Below, piece by piece: positions 1 to 8,817 of a stretch of 54,641 bases of DNA (position 1 is the stretch's first letter; each line of letters begins with the position of its first letter). A model generated the notes under the pieces. The model saw nothing but the letters and a program-made list of their open reading frames with translations. It was not told where the DNA came from and did not search any database. Location of the stretch: contig JAJRVS010000316.1 of NCBI GenBank assembly GCA_024277195.1, positions 1 through 54,641 on the forward strand, in the 5' to 3' direction. The stretch comes from Verrucomicrobiota bacterium. GTDB taxonomy: Bacteria; Verrucomicrobiota; Verrucomicrobiia; Verrucomicrobiales; DEV007. The position numbers and the translations under genes are program-made.

Positions 1-98
1 GGGTGGCGAAGTGTACCCGGCAATTGGCGGAGACGGGAACTTTGTCTGCGAGCGCGGTGCGTTTGATGCCAACCTTTGTGGCGGGGGAAACGGTTTAG
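1..98 (+). CDS. C-terminal end of an unidentified protein (partial)
   Basis: A frame open from base 3 ends with TAG at 96-98 and encodes 31 residues ending in LMPTFVAGETV. The composition is protein-like (Ala, Leu, Thr, Val, no low complexity) and the frame stops just before a tandem repeat and the next gene on the same strand. The rest of the gene lies outside the window. I do not recognise the family from this tail. Confidence 0.5.
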   Translation, partial: VAKCTRQLAETGTLSASAVRLMPTFVAGETV

Positions 99-107
99 GG
101 AAGAAGC

Positions 108-148
108 TAGAAAATAGGAGATAGGAGATAGGAGATAGAATTAGGAAT
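108..148. repeat. Heptad tandem repeat, consensus TAGRAGA
   Basis: Successive units read TAGAAAA, three exact copies of TAGGAGA (115-135), then TAGAAT and TAGGAAT. The array fills the short gap between the upstream stop codon and the LD-carboxypeptidase start, and the last unit may double as its ribosome binding site. A second degenerate array of the same heptad is at 53355-53389. Confidence 0.75.
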
Positions 149-153
149 TGTTT

Positions 154-1050
154 ATGTTTGATTGTTTTGCAGCAGCTCGGGTTATTGGTGAAGGATCTGT
201 TTTAGCGGTGGTGGCTCCTTCGGGTGCGTTTGACCGGGTGTCTTTTGATTTGGGGGTGGCGTGGTTGAGGCAGCGTTATGAGCTGAATTTTGATGAGGGG
301 ATTTACGCGCAGCAGGGATATTTTGCCGGCTCGGATGAACGGCGCTTGCAGGAGCTGCAGCATGCGATCCGAGACCCGCAAGTGGATGCGATACTGTGTG
401 CTCGTGGCGGTTTTGGTGCGACACGTTTACTGCCGGATTTAGCGGTGGAGGAAGTGCGGGAGGCTAACAAGTTACTTGTGGGCTTCAGTGACGTGACGGC
501 TTTGCATGCTTTGTGGTCGAGGGCGGGAGTGCGCTCGTTGCATGCTCCGATGGTATCGGTACTGGGGCGGATGGATGAGTTGCAGAGGGATGGTTGGTGC
601 CGAGCGCTGGAGGGGGAAGTTGGGGGAATGCAGTGGCAGGGACTAGAGACGGTCACGTCTGGTGCTGCGGAGGGTAGATTGATCGGGGGGAATCTGTCGG
701 TATTGTGCGCTTTGTTGGGAACGCCGTATTTCCCATCACTGGATGGGTGTATTTTGTTTCTCGAAGATGTGGGGGAGAGGCCTTACCGGGTGGACCGGAT
801 GTTGACGACGCTGTTGCAGTCGGGCTGTTTGCAGTCGTGTGCCGGGCTGGTGCTGGGGGCTTTCACCGATGGCAAAAAAGGCAAGGACGGGGTGTCGATC
901 GACGATGTATTGTTCCAAAGGTTGGGAGCATTGGGGATACCTATGGTGACGGGATTTCCTGCCGGACATATTAAAAATAATGAGCCGCTGTTTTTTGGCA
1001 GGGGGGTGCGCTTGGATGGAGCAGGTGGCGTGGAGTTTGTTAGAGATTAA
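154..1050 (+). CDS. LD-carboxypeptidase, peptidase family S66 (LdcA/MccF type)
   Basis: Serine peptidase of the S66 family. Characterised members cleave the L,D bond to the terminal D-Ala of murein tetrapeptides in the cytoplasm during cell-wall recycling, or inactivate microcin C-like compounds. Visible family motifs are the N-terminal VVAPSG, CARGGFGATRL, the nucleophile block GFSDVTALH, the acidic block FLEDVGERPYRVDRML and the late histidine block GFPAGHIKNNEP. Together these give the Ser-Glu-His triad. The length of 298 residues is normal. I chose ATG 154 with TTAGGA upstream over the TTG at 148. It converges on the kinase gene, with only four bases between stops. A recycling role fits the presence of Mpl at 45976 but is inferred. 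Confidence 0.9.
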   Translation: MFDCFAAARVIGEGSVLAVVAPSGAFDRVSFDLGVAWLRQRYELNFDEGIYAQQGYFAGSDERRLQELQHAIRDPQVDAILCARGGFGATRLLPDLAVEEVREANKLLVGFSDVTALHALWSRAGVRSLHAPMVSVLGRMDELQRDGWCRALEGEVGGMQWQGLETVTSGAAEGRLIGGNLSVLCALLGTPYFPSLDGCILFLEDVGERPYRVDRMLTTLLQSGCLQSCAGLVLGAFTDGKKGKDGVSIDDVLFQRLGALGIPMVTGFPAGHIKNNEPLFFGRGVRLDGAGGVEFVRD

Positions 1051-1054
1051 AAAA

Positions 1055-1429
1055 TCACCTCAAATTCATTATTAGTGGGGTGAAAATCAAGCCGCCGAGT
1101 ATCACTGCTCCCAGTGCTGAAATCAGCACGGCCGCAGCGGCGACATCTTTGGATTTTTTGATCAGGGGATGAAATTCCGGATGGGCGACGTCGGCGAGAA
1201 ATTCAAGTGAGGTATTGAGCGCTTCAGTGATCCATACCGCCATGATGGCCAGCAAGATCAGACACCATTCGATGCGTGACAGATCAGAATAAAAACCCAG
1301 AGCGCAGACTGCTCCGGTTGCAAGTAGGTGGATCCTGGCGTTGGGCTGTGATTCCAGTAGGGTGTGGATGCCAGAGAAGGCATGTTTGAAGCTGTGTAAA
1401 CGGGTAATAATTTTAAAGGGCGAGCTCAT
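1055..1429 (-). CDS. dgkA: Diacylglycerol kinase / undecaprenol kinase, DgkA family
   Basis: Small integral-membrane lipid kinase of 124 residues, the usual length. It phosphorylates diacylglycerol or, in many non-proteobacteria, undecaprenol. Residues around 30-45 carry the N-A-R-I-H-L motif. The conserved acidic block ITEALNTSLEFLADV follows, then KKSKDVAAAAVL, and a hydrophobic helix at the C terminus; three membrane segments are visible. ATG start with the PEP carboxylase gene divergent on the other side. The lipid substrate cannot be decided from sequence. Confidence 0.92.
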   Translation of the reverse strand: MSSPFKIITRLHSFKHAFSGIHTLLESQPNARIHLLATGAVCALGFYSDLSRIEWCLILLAIMAVWITEALNTSLEFLADVAHPEFHPLIKKSKDVAAAAVLISALGAVILGGLIFTPLIMNLR

Positions 1430-1496
1430 GGTTTGATTTATCTAGGCGTAGGTTGTAATGAGAGTCCACTGGTTTCAGAACCCTAGATATTATCCT

Positions 1497-4262
1497 ATGA
1501 CCGACAGCAATCCAATTCGAGTTCGTTTACGTAATGCAGGCTTTGATCTTTTAGATGAGAATCTTTCGACGCTCATTGGCTGCCTGGGCGAGGCGCTTGA
1601 GGGCCTCAATGAAGATGAACTGTTGCCGCATCTTCCGTGGAGCGGTCAGGCTCCGGGAGATGCAACCGAGCTTCCCCGCAACCTGCAGCAACTGTATTCG
1701 ATTGGTTTTGAGTTATTGAACATGGTGGAAGAGCGGGTTTCCGCCACTATTCGCCGTGATCGTGAACGCGAACTGGGGGCTGCCTCCATTCGTGGACTGT
1801 GGGAGCGCTCATTGAATGAGATGAAGGCCTTGGGGCTGGATGAGGATGAAATACTGCGGCTATTAGGCGAGGTGCATGTGGAGCCGGTGTTGACCGCGCA
1901 TCCCACCGAGGCCAAACGTTCAACGGTGCGGGAATGTCACCGTGCTATTTATAAGGAACTCGTTCAGGGGGAGCATTTGAAGTTCACCGCGCGGGAAAGC
2001 AAGCGCATCAGGGGACGCATCACGACCGCTTTGGAAGCGCTGTGGCGGACGGGGGAGATCCACTTAACTCGTCCCGATCTAGAGCAGGAATTGCGCACGG
2101 CTCTTTATTATTTGCGTGAAATTTTTCCCAGTGTGGTGCCGCGTTTGAATATTCATTTGATGGAGGCGTGGCAGAGTGTTGGTTTTGATCCTGAAAAACT
2201 CCGCAACAGTAAGCGTTTGCCGCGTCTGACTTTTGCCACATGGATTGGTGGAGATCGTGATGGGCATCCCCTGGTCACTCCGGAGGTGACGAAGCGCCAT
2301 CTTGATCAGTTGCGCTATCATGCGATTGTTCTTTTGCGCAAGGAATTGAAAGAGTTGGCTTTTCACATCACTCTTTCGCGTAATTTTCACGAGCCGACCT
2401 TTGCTTTGGATGAGCGTATTGAGCAGATAGCGGGAGAGATTTCTGATCGCAAATGGGTAGCGACTCTCAAGCATCGTAATTGTGAGGAGCCTTGGCGTCA
2501 TTTGAGTTATCTCATTCGTAGTAAGCTCTATGATAATCTGAATGGTGGATCGTCGGCATACGACCAGCCCGCTGAACTGGATGCGGATCTCGCTATCATC
2601 GAAGAGAGCTTGCGAGAGGCTGGCTGCGAGCGCCTTATTGATCTTCATATCCGACCATTTCGCCAGAAGCTCAGTATTTTTGGTTTTCATTTGGCGGATT
2701 TAGATGTTCGCCAAAATTCTGCGTATCATGATAAGGCAATCGTGCAGTTACTTGGCGCGGCGGGTATTGATGATGGTGGAAATTTCGCTGATTGGAGTGA
2801 GTCGAAGCGTTGTGATTTTCTTAACAAGGAGCTGGAGTCTTCTCGTCCATTTATTCATGGGGACATCTCAGTGGGAGTCGAGGCGGACTCTGTGCTTCAC
2901 ACCTACCGGGTGCTGGCGAGTCACCGTGCGCAGCATGGTGCGGCGGGAGTGGGATCTCTCATTATCTCGATGACTCGTTCGCTTTCGGACATCCTTGTTG
3001 TTTACATTTTGGCCCGCGAGGCGGGATTGATGGTTTCGACAGAGGATGGTTTGGCGTGCCCTTTGCCGATTGTTCCGCTGTTTGAGACGATGGATGATCT
3101 GGATGCCTCACCTCGTTTGCTTGACCTTTTCCTTACTCACCCAGCAACGCTGCGCAGCCTCAAGCTGCGACATGGTGATGGGGGGAAATACAGTCAGCAG
3201 GTGATGCTGGGTTACTCCGATTCTAATAAAGACTGTGGTATTCTCTCTGCGCAGTGGGCTTTGTATCGAGCCCAGCAGGCGATGGCGGAGGTCGCTCGTG
3301 GGCATGGGGTCGACTTACATTATTTTCATGGTCGAGGTGGAACGATTTCCAGAGGGGCTGGTCCGACGCATGCTTTCATGGATGCACTTCCGCATGCCTC
3401 TTTTTCCGGTAACTTTCGTATGACCGAGCAAGGGGAAACGATTGCGCAGAAATACGCAAACCTGACGACGGCGACCTATCATTCGGAGTTGTTGGTAGCG
3501 TCTTCCGCTGAGGCTTTGGCCAAACACCGTTATGGCAAGGAGGGCGAAGAGCCGAGCATGGAGGTGATGGATGAACTTTCGGCGCAGAGTCAAAAATGTT
3601 ATCAAGAGTTGCTTAATGCGCCTAGGTTTATTGAGTTTTATCGGCAAGTTACGCCGATTGATGCCTTGGAGAACTCGCGTATTGGTTCGCGACCGCCACG
3701 TCGCACAGGCATCAAGGATTTTGCCATCGAAGACCTGCGCGCCATTCCCTGGGTGTTTTCCTGGACCCAGGCACGATTTTATTTGCCTGGTTGGTTTGGG
3801 GTGGGCAGTGCTTTGGATGATTTGCAGAAACAGCAACCCGAACAATTTCAGCTCATTCGCGAGGCTCTGTCGAGTTCGCCTTTTTTGCGCTATGTGTTGA
3901 CTAACGTTGAGACTAATCTTGCTAGTGCTAATTTAACGTTGATGCAAACTTATGGAGATTTGGTGGAGGATGTGGAATTACGCAAGCGTTTCATGGATAT
4001 CATTCTGGCAGAGTTTAAGCTCACACGTCTGCGTTTGGCTGATGTTTTTCAAAGTGACATGGGGCAGCGTCGTCCGCGTATGGTCAAGACTTTAGGCATG
4101 CGCGAAGAGCCCTTGCGGGTGCTTCATCAGCAGCAGGTTGTGTTGCTGCGAGAATGGCGAGCGTTGCGTTTAGCTGGTAAGGATGTCGAGGCAGAAAGTG
4201 TGTTTCCTGAGATTCTGTTGTCAATAACTGCTATTTCATCAGGCTTGCGAACGACGGGCTGA
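1497..4262 (+). CDS. ppc: Phosphoenolpyruvate carboxylase
   Basis: Cytosolic anaplerotic enzyme: PEP plus bicarbonate gives oxaloacetate plus phosphate. About 921 residues, normal for bacterial Ppc. The catalytic blocks are visible: VLTAHPTEAKR (active-site His), GGDRDGHPLV, MLGYSDSNKDCG, FHGRGGTISRG and the C-terminal tail SGLRTTG, the almost invariant end ending -NTG in most members. The frame also has an ATG at 1458 adding 13 residues, MRVHWFQNPRYYP. I prefer 1497 because the family-like sequence begins there, but neither start has a convincing Shine-Dalgarno, so this is uncertain. No partner genes are nearby. Confidence 0.96.
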   Translation: MTDSNPIRVRLRNAGFDLLDENLSTLIGCLGEALEGLNEDELLPHLPWSGQAPGDATELPRNLQQLYSIGFELLNMVEERVSATIRRDRERELGAASIRGLWERSLNEMKALGLDEDEILRLLGEVHVEPVLTAHPTEAKRSTVRECHRAIYKELVQGEHLKFTARESKRIRGRITTALEALWRTGEIHLTRPDLEQELRTALYYLREIFPSVVPRLNIHLMEAWQSVGFDPEKLRNSKRLPRLTFATWIGGDRDGHPLVTPEVTKRHLDQLRYHAIVLLRKELKELAFHITLSRNFHEPTFALDERIEQIAGEISDRKWVATLKHRNCEEPWRHLSYLIRSKLYDNLNGGSSAYDQPAELDADLAIIEESLREAGCERLIDLHIRPFRQKLSIFGFHLADLDVRQNSAYHDKAIVQLLGAAGIDDGGNFADWSESKRCDFLNKELESSRPFIHGDISVGVEADSVLHTYRVLASHRAQHGAAGVGSLIISMTRSLSDILVVYILAREAGLMVSTEDGLACPLPIVPLFETMDDLDASPRLLDLFLTHPATLRSLKLRHGDGGKYSQQVMLGYSDSNKDCGILSAQWALYRAQQAMAEVARGHGVDLHYFHGRGGTISRGAGPTHAFMDALPHASFSGNFRMTEQGETIAQKYANLTTATYHSELLVASSAEALAKHRYGKEGEEPSMEVMDELSAQSQKCYQELLNAPRFIEFYRQVTPIDALENSRIGSRPPRRTGIKDFAIEDLRAIPWVFSWTQARFYLPGWFGVGSALDDLQKQQPEQFQLIREALSSSPFLRYVLTNVETNLASANLTLMQTYGDLVEDVELRKRFMDIILAEFKLTRLRLADVFQSDMGQRRPRMVKTLGMREEPLRVLHQQQVVLLREWRALRLAGKDVEAESVFPEILLSITAISSGLRTTG

Positions 4263-4289
4263 GTCATTGAAAATTCTGTTTGGGCGGGT

Positions 4290-5567
4290 TCAGGGTTTGT
4301 TAGCGGTGTTTTCGTCACAGCAAGTAATGTCAGCTAGGACTTTTCCTTCCGCATGTTTTTTACTGCCTTCGGTGTAGCGAAAGGTTTGGAACTGGCCTTT
4401 GATGAGGACGGGGGTGGCTTGATCCAAGGGCAATACGGCTTTTTGATGGTGATTGTTTTCCAGCCAGGTGACGAGCAGGGCGGAGTTGAGATTGTTTATA
4501 TCCTTTGTATTAGTTTTTTGATTAGTCTTAATTTGTTGCCATTTGACCACGGCGCGGGCGCGATTGCGGTGCTGCAGGATCTGCAGGGTCTGATCTCCCA
4601 CTTTCAGCTCAGCTGGCAGGGAATCGATTTTGTGACTGCTGAATTGATTGTTTTGGTGATCCCAGATGAAAGCGGTGAGGTGACCGGTTTGATCGTCATT
4701 GGCACTGAGCAGTAGCCGGTTTTTATCATTGCCTGACATCTTGATCGGATCGCGGGCGGTGAGGCGGGATTGGCTGGCACTGTTTCCTTTCAAGCGGGTG
4801 GCCGGTAGCAGTGCGGGGTGGATGCCTTTGGTGAGTTCGGGGTGATCGAGGAAGCAGAGATGACGCTCGGTGGTGCCTTCGTCGGAAGCCAGGGTGACTT
4901 CGATGGCACGGTTGGCGAAGTCGCTGTCGTTGCTCTCTTTGATGTTACCGTTCTCTTCCAGTAAGGCGTGTTCGTAGCTGCGGATGTTTTTGATTGTCCA
5001 ACCGGGGAAGATTTCAGATCCTACTTTGGGTAGCGCATAAAAATGCCCTTGGTGTTCAAATTGAACCGTATCTTTGGAGGCCTTGAGCCATTGTCCGGGA
5101 GCTGAGGGCTGGCTGCCTGCGGGCAGCACACGAACTTGGACGTCGAGCTCTTCAAGCAGGCCGGCAGGGCCGTCCTCTTTGCTTTGGTAGATCCATTGTT
5201 GTTGTTTTGTTTTTTCGTCAGCAGGGGCATTTTTTGTCCAACTGATTTCGACCGCATGGGATTCCTTATTACTTTGATTATCGGTTTCCGGCATGGCCTT
5301 TGCCTGCGGCCAGTATTCGAGGATGCGTAACTCGGTATCGGCGAGCTTCAAATTTTGTCCGAGATGATCCGCTGTCACGCTGTCTGATACGGCGAGTCCT
5401 TTGTCATCATGAGTCAAGAGTTCGATTGTCACATCAATGGGATCATGACCTTCTTCTACCAGTGACGTTTTTTGCGTGCTTTTGCTGCAAGATAGAGAAA
5501 ACAGAATCAAGGGTAGGCATGACAGAAATAAACGGGTGGTAGCAGAGCAGTGGATTGGAGCATTCAT
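4290..5567 (-). CDS. Lipoprotein of unknown function with threefold internal repeat
   Basis: 425 residues with a lipoprotein signal (hydrophobic stretch then lipobox LFSLSC, Cys near residue 28). It is the last gene of the octaheme cytochrome operon, 11 bases after the preceding stop. By eye it contains three related modules. Each has a G-x-x-(L/W)-x-I core (TELRILEYW, GWTIKNIRSYE, QTLQILQHRN), an alanine (AKAM, ALLE, ARAV), a polar Asn/Lys-rich linker and a closing beta strand (HAVEISW, RAIEVTL, ALLVTWL). The modules faintly recall the extracytoplasmic part of ResB-type cytochrome c maturation proteins, but I would not assign that. Position suggests a periplasmic-face role linked to the cytochromes. 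Confidence 0.8.
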   Translation of the reverse strand: MNAPIHCSATTRLFLSCLPLILFSLSCSKSTQKTSLVEEGHDPIDVTIELLTHDDKGLAVSDSVTADHLGQNLKLADTELRILEYWPQAKAMPETDNQSNKESHAVEISWTKNAPADEKTKQQQWIYQSKEDGPAGLLEELDVQVRVLPAGSQPSAPGQWLKASKDTVQFEHQGHFYALPKVGSEIFPGWTIKNIRSYEHALLEENGNIKESNDSDFANRAIEVTLASDEGTTERHLCFLDHPELTKGIHPALLPATRLKGNSASQSRLTARDPIKMSGNDKNRLLLSANDDQTGHLTAFIWDHQNNQFSSHKIDSLPAELKVGDQTLQILQHRNRARAVVKWQQIKTNQKTNTKDINNLNSALLVTWLENNHHQKAVLPLDQATPVLIKGQFQTFRYTEGSKKHAEGKVLADITCCDENTANKP

Positions 5568-5578
5568 GGTGTGAGGCC

Positions 5579-6064
5579 TTATTTTAAAGAATCGGTAATT
5601 TGACAGAGTTGTTGATAGTAGTCTTCGGTTTCCATTCCCATCAGGGTGGCTCCGAATGCCTCGGCAGCATCGGATCCGGCGATGTCGCCGTAGTTGACAC
5701 AGACGAGGTGGTAAGCGACGAGCATTGGCAGCACGGCATCGTTGCCCTCGAAAGCCGGATGAACCGTCAGGACAAAACCACTGGCGGGATTGCCGCTTTC
5801 TACCGCTTGGATGAAAGCGAACTCGCCTTCCAGTAGGGGTTCACCAGCAAAAAACAGTCGCAGTGGGTAACGTACAAAACGGCGGTCTTCGAGCAGGGCG
5901 TAAAGCGACTCAAGAGGTAGTCCGGGTAATAGGCGGATGCCGTACTCCTGACGTGCCTCGTAGGCTTTACCCGCAGCATGCTCGACGAGGGAGCGTTTGC
6001 CGTCTTCCTCGGTCGGGCGGATGCGGGCAGGCATACGGTTGGGTTTAGCAGCAGCAGTGGGCAT
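5579..6064 (-). CDS. Hypothetical protein in the octaheme cytochrome operon
   Basis: 161 residues, no signal peptide, no heme or metal motif. The frame extends upstream, but that extension would overlap the octaheme gene in another frame and is basic low-quality sequence. The ATG at 6064, 13 bases after the octaheme stop, is therefore the likely start. The first 35 residues are basic and Pro-rich, followed by a compact mixed alpha/beta region with the stretches YPLRLFFAGEPLLEGEF and MLVAYHLVCVNYGDIAG. I do not recognise the family. Tight spacing on both sides places it in the same transcript as the cytochrome genes, so an accessory or assembly role is possible. Confidence 0.75.
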   Translation of the reverse strand: MPTAAAKPNRMPARIRPTEEDGKRSLVEHAAGKAYEARQEYGIRLLPGLPLESLYALLEDRRFVRYPLRLFFAGEPLLEGEFAFIQAVESGNPASGFVLTVHPAFEGNDAVLPMLVAYHLVCVNYGDIAGSDAAEAFGATLMGMETEDYYQQLCQITDSLK

Positions 6065-6077
6065 GGTTTTGTCAGGT

Positions 6078-7541
6078 CTATTTGTTGTAGCGCGCTTTGA
6101 ATTCCGCCGAGGCTTTTTCCCGGGCAGCTTTCTCTTCGGGATCCATGTCGCCGATGAACCAGCGGTGGTTTTCACTTTGGAGGGTTTTGTCGAGCACTGC
6201 CTGCAAGTTCTGGGCGGCTTTTTGTTTTTCTGGATCTTTATTGGCCATTCCTTTTTCGATCAGGTGCTCGAGTTCGGGGATGAACTTCACGTAGAAGTGC
6301 TGGGCGACTTCATAGGTGCCGTGCCAATGGGTGTAGTCGGGTCCCATCATCGATGCGCCGTGGCGTGCGCGACGACCTTCGTGATGCCAGATCTCAAACC
6401 AGATGAAGTCGAGTTTGTTGCCGAACTTGATGGGTTTCATCAGTGGTTTGGCGGCGGCATAGAGGGCGAGTCCCGGTTTGGCAAACTTCTCGTTGTAGAG
6501 ATCGATCAGCGAGTCGTATTGCACATACCAGTTTTTCACCCAATTTTCATTGTGGCAGTTTGAGCACACGTCCTGCATGTTGGCGCGCCGTTGGGTCCAT
6601 GGGACGTCTTTGCCGGGCAGTCCCATTTTGGCATCCGAGACTTCGGGTCTGACCGAAACGGCAGGCCGGTTGTTCCACGAAATGCGCATGCCGACGTCAT
6701 GGGTAACCGCTTGGTTTTTGGTCTGCGACATGTGACAAGTGGCACAGGTGGGGGCGGCTGAATAATCCTCGCCGACGATCCACTTGGGAGAGTCGAGATT
6801 CATTTTGTTGATATTGGCAAAAAAGGCGATGCCGTGTTTAGACTCTTCGTAGATTTCCTTTTGCGGATGGTCGGGACCCATGTGGCATTTGCCGCAAGTG
6901 TCCGGATGGCGTGCCTGGGCCGCTGAGAAGGTGTGGCGACTATGGCAAGCCGAGCAGGATCCTTCCGAGCCGTCAGGGTTGAGTCGGCCGATACCGGTAT
7001 TGGGCCAGGTGGCGGGATCGAGCAGCCCTTTGCCACCTTCGAGCACTTTGACTTCGGTGCCGTGACACTGCCAGCAACCGTTGACGGCGGCAGCAGAAAC
7101 TCCACCGGGGAAGGCTTTGGTTTTCATGCCTTTGCTTCCTTCGACGACTTCGGCGAGCACGTTGTCGAGTGATCCGAGGATGCGCCCTGCCTTGGAGTGA
7201 TGGGATCCTGCGAATTCCTTGACTTCCTGATCGTGACAGCGGGCACAATCCTTGGGCGTGACCAGCACGGCGATGAGTTCTTCGTAGTGAGGGTAAGCAT
7301 CTTTGTCGCCTTTCTCTGCGTGATGGCACTCGAAACAGCTTACCTTGGCACGGTAGTGTTTGCTGTCACCCCATTGCTCATAGAGAGCGGGATTGAGTTT
7401 CTTGTGACACTCGATGCATTTTTTGCTTTGCTCGCTGACTTTACTGAGTCCAAACGGACCGGCAAAAGTATTGTGAATCCCGAACAGCAAAACGAGAGCT
7501 GTGATCCACGGGATGAGTAGGGATGTTCGGTGTGTTTTCAT
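6078..7541 (-). CDS. Octaheme cytochrome c, hydroxylamine oxidoreductase (HAO) family, probably reductive
   Basis: 487 residues with an N-terminal Sec signal (about residues 8-27). Exactly eight CXXCH motifs sit at residues 42, 69, 99, 156, 196, 216, 266 and 326. The HAO-family blocks CGKCHMGPDHPQKEIYEESK (216-235), NEKFAKPG and HHEGRRARHGASMMGPDY (386-403) identify it as HAO family rather than tetrathionate reductase or NrfA. Classical HAO oxidises hydroxylamine and cross-links a tyrosine to its P460 heme. Here the corresponding segment reads GPDYTHWHG, with His where I recall Tyr in oxidative HAO. That would favour reduction of nitrite or hydroxylamine to ammonium, but it is inference from memory. 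Start at ATG 7541 has GAAAGGA upstream; longer in-frame starts lack a signal peptide. Genes for quinol oxidation lie directly upstream. Confidence 0.9.
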   Translation of the reverse strand: MKTHRTSLLIPWITALVLLFGIHNTFAGPFGLSKVSEQSKKCIECHKKLNPALYEQWGDSKHYRAKVSCFECHHAEKGDKDAYPHYEELIAVLVTPKDCARCHDQEVKEFAGSHHSKAGRILGSLDNVLAEVVEGSKGMKTKAFPGGVSAAAVNGCWQCHGTEVKVLEGGKGLLDPATWPNTGIGRLNPDGSEGSCSACHSRHTFSAAQARHPDTCGKCHMGPDHPQKEIYEESKHGIAFFANINKMNLDSPKWIVGEDYSAAPTCATCHMSQTKNQAVTHDVGMRISWNNRPAVSVRPEVSDAKMGLPGKDVPWTQRRANMQDVCSNCHNENWVKNWYVQYDSLIDLYNEKFAKPGLALYAAAKPLMKPIKFGNKLDFIWFEIWHHEGRRARHGASMMGPDYTHWHGTYEVAQHFYVKFIPELEHLIEKGMANKDPEKQKAAQNLQAVLDKTLQSENHRWFIGDMDPEEKAAREKASAEFKARYNK

Positions 7542-7554
7542 GTTAGTTTCCTTT

Positions 7555-8817
7555 CTATTGATAATTGATGGCTGTGAGATCTTCTTCTTTGGCAAAATCG
7601 AGGCGTCCTCCGTCAAAGGAATCGGCATCGACGGTGAGGCGCCCACTGAGCACGGGTACGGTGATGCGGACGAGGATGGTGTAGATGAGAAATCCGGTGG
7701 CCCAGATGCCGAGCGAGACCAGAGTTTCGTTCAGGGTGGGGGTGTATTCGACGATTTCGCCGAGCGGGGTGGGGATGAATCCTGGGATGATGAGACCCAT
7801 GCCCTTTTCGATCCAAATGCCGATGAAGAGCATGGAGCAAGCGACGTTGAGGACGCGCAGGCGACGACTGATGGGGAGCACCAGAACGATCAAAGCGACC
7901 ATATTGAGTATGAAAGAAGTGCGGATCCAGGGGACAAGTGCGGATTTGCCATCCAGACCGAGATAGAGATACTTGGCCGAGGCGACGTGCACGGAGTCGG
8001 TGTAAAATTCGGTGAACCATTCACTTCCAAGCAGGAACATGTTGATGAACATTGCCACGGTGACGATGCTGCGCAGGGTGAGCAGGGCCTGGCGTTCTAC
8101 TTTCCAGTGGGTGAAATGACGAATCATCTGCAGGGTAATGATGAGCAAAGCTGGTCCCGCTGCGAAGGCTGAAGCAAGGAATCGCGGGGCGATGACGGCG
8201 GAGTTCCAGAAAGGTCGTGCGCCCAGACCGGAGTAGAGGAAGGCGGTGACGGTGTGGATGCTGATCGCCCAGGCAATGGCGATGAAAACAAAAGGCACGA
8301 CGAAATTTTTGTGCGGTTTGCGTTTGTTATAAGCACAATAAATGAGGTAGCCCGGTATGTGTAGGTTGAGCAATAAATAGCCGTTGAGCGCAATCACGTC
8401 CCAAGTCAGGATCGATACGGGGAAATGGAAGCGCAACATCATGTGATGCATTTGGTCGGGACGGCCGAGATCGACGACGATGAAAAGCAGGCACATGATG
8501 ATGGCTGAAACGGCCAACAGTTCGCCGAAGATGACCAAGTGATGCAGCTCTTCGCGTTTGTAGATGTAAACGGGAATGACCAGCATCACCGCCGAGGCAG
8601 CGACGCCGACGAGAAAGGTGAAGTTGGCGATGTAGACTCCCCACGAAACTTGATCAGTCATGCCGGTGGTGCCTAGGCCGTAAACATACTGACGGCAGTA
8701 GGCGTTGAGGCCGACCAGGGCAATGGTGAACAGAAAGCCTAGCCACAGGTGGTATTTCCATCCGCCGACAAAGCTGCGTTTAAAACAGCGATAGAGAAAT
8801 TTGAGGTAGGCCTTCAT
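7555..8817 (-). CDS. NrfD/PsrC-family membrane quinol oxidoreductase subunit
   Basis: 420 residues with about eight to ten hydrophobic transmembrane segments, as in NrfD, PsrC and ActC proteins, which bind (mena)quinol and pass electrons to a four-cluster FeS partner. Family features include WGVYIANFTFLVGVAAS near the N terminus, the conserved acidic VVDLGRPDQ region after the fourth helix, and the WTEFY-like segment around SEWFTEFYTDS. The ATG overlaps the TGA of the FeS gene as ATGA, a sign of translational coupling, and 13 bases separate it from the octaheme gene downstream. It is the predicted entry point for quinol electrons into this complex. Confidence 0.93.
   Translation of the reverse strand: MKAYLKFLYRCFKRSFVGGWKYHLWLGFLFTIALVGLNAYCRQYVYGLGTTGMTDQVSWGVYIANFTFLVGVAASAVMLVIPVYIYKREELHHLVIFGELLAVSAIIMCLLFIVVDLGRPDQMHHMMLRFHFPVSILTWDVIALNGYLLLNLHIPGYLIYCAYNKRKPHKNFVVPFVFIAIAWAISIHTVTAFLYSGLGARPFWNSAVIAPRFLASAFAAGPALLIITLQMIRHFTHWKVERQALLTLRSIVTVAMFINMFLLGSEWFTEFYTDSVHVASAKYLYLGLDGKSALVPWIRTSFILNMVALIVLVLPISRRLRVLNVACSMLFIGIWIEKGMGLIIPGFIPTPLGEIVEYTPTLNETLVSLGIWATGFLIYTILVRITVPVLSGRLTVDADSFDGGRLDFAKEEDLTAINYQ

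Noticed and set aside
114-138. Repeated ATAGGAG as a CRISPR-like array
   Set aside because: Units are seven bases with no spacers; it is a simple tandem repeat.
2079-2690. Minus-strand frame of 203 codons within ppc
   Set aside because: Entirely inside a clearly coding PEP carboxylase frame with all family motifs; no ribosome binding site or family match.
6078-7541. Octaheme cytochrome as a canonical ammonia-oxidising HAO
   Set aside because: No amo or cycA-like genes are present, and the neighbours are quinol-oxidising NrfCD subunits. The segment near the P460 tyrosine reads WHG, so a reductive role is more likely.
7501-8172. Plus-strand frame of 223 codons rich in Asp, Glu and Gly
   Set aside because: Antisense to the NrfD gene; its acidity simply reflects the codons of the membrane protein on the other strand.
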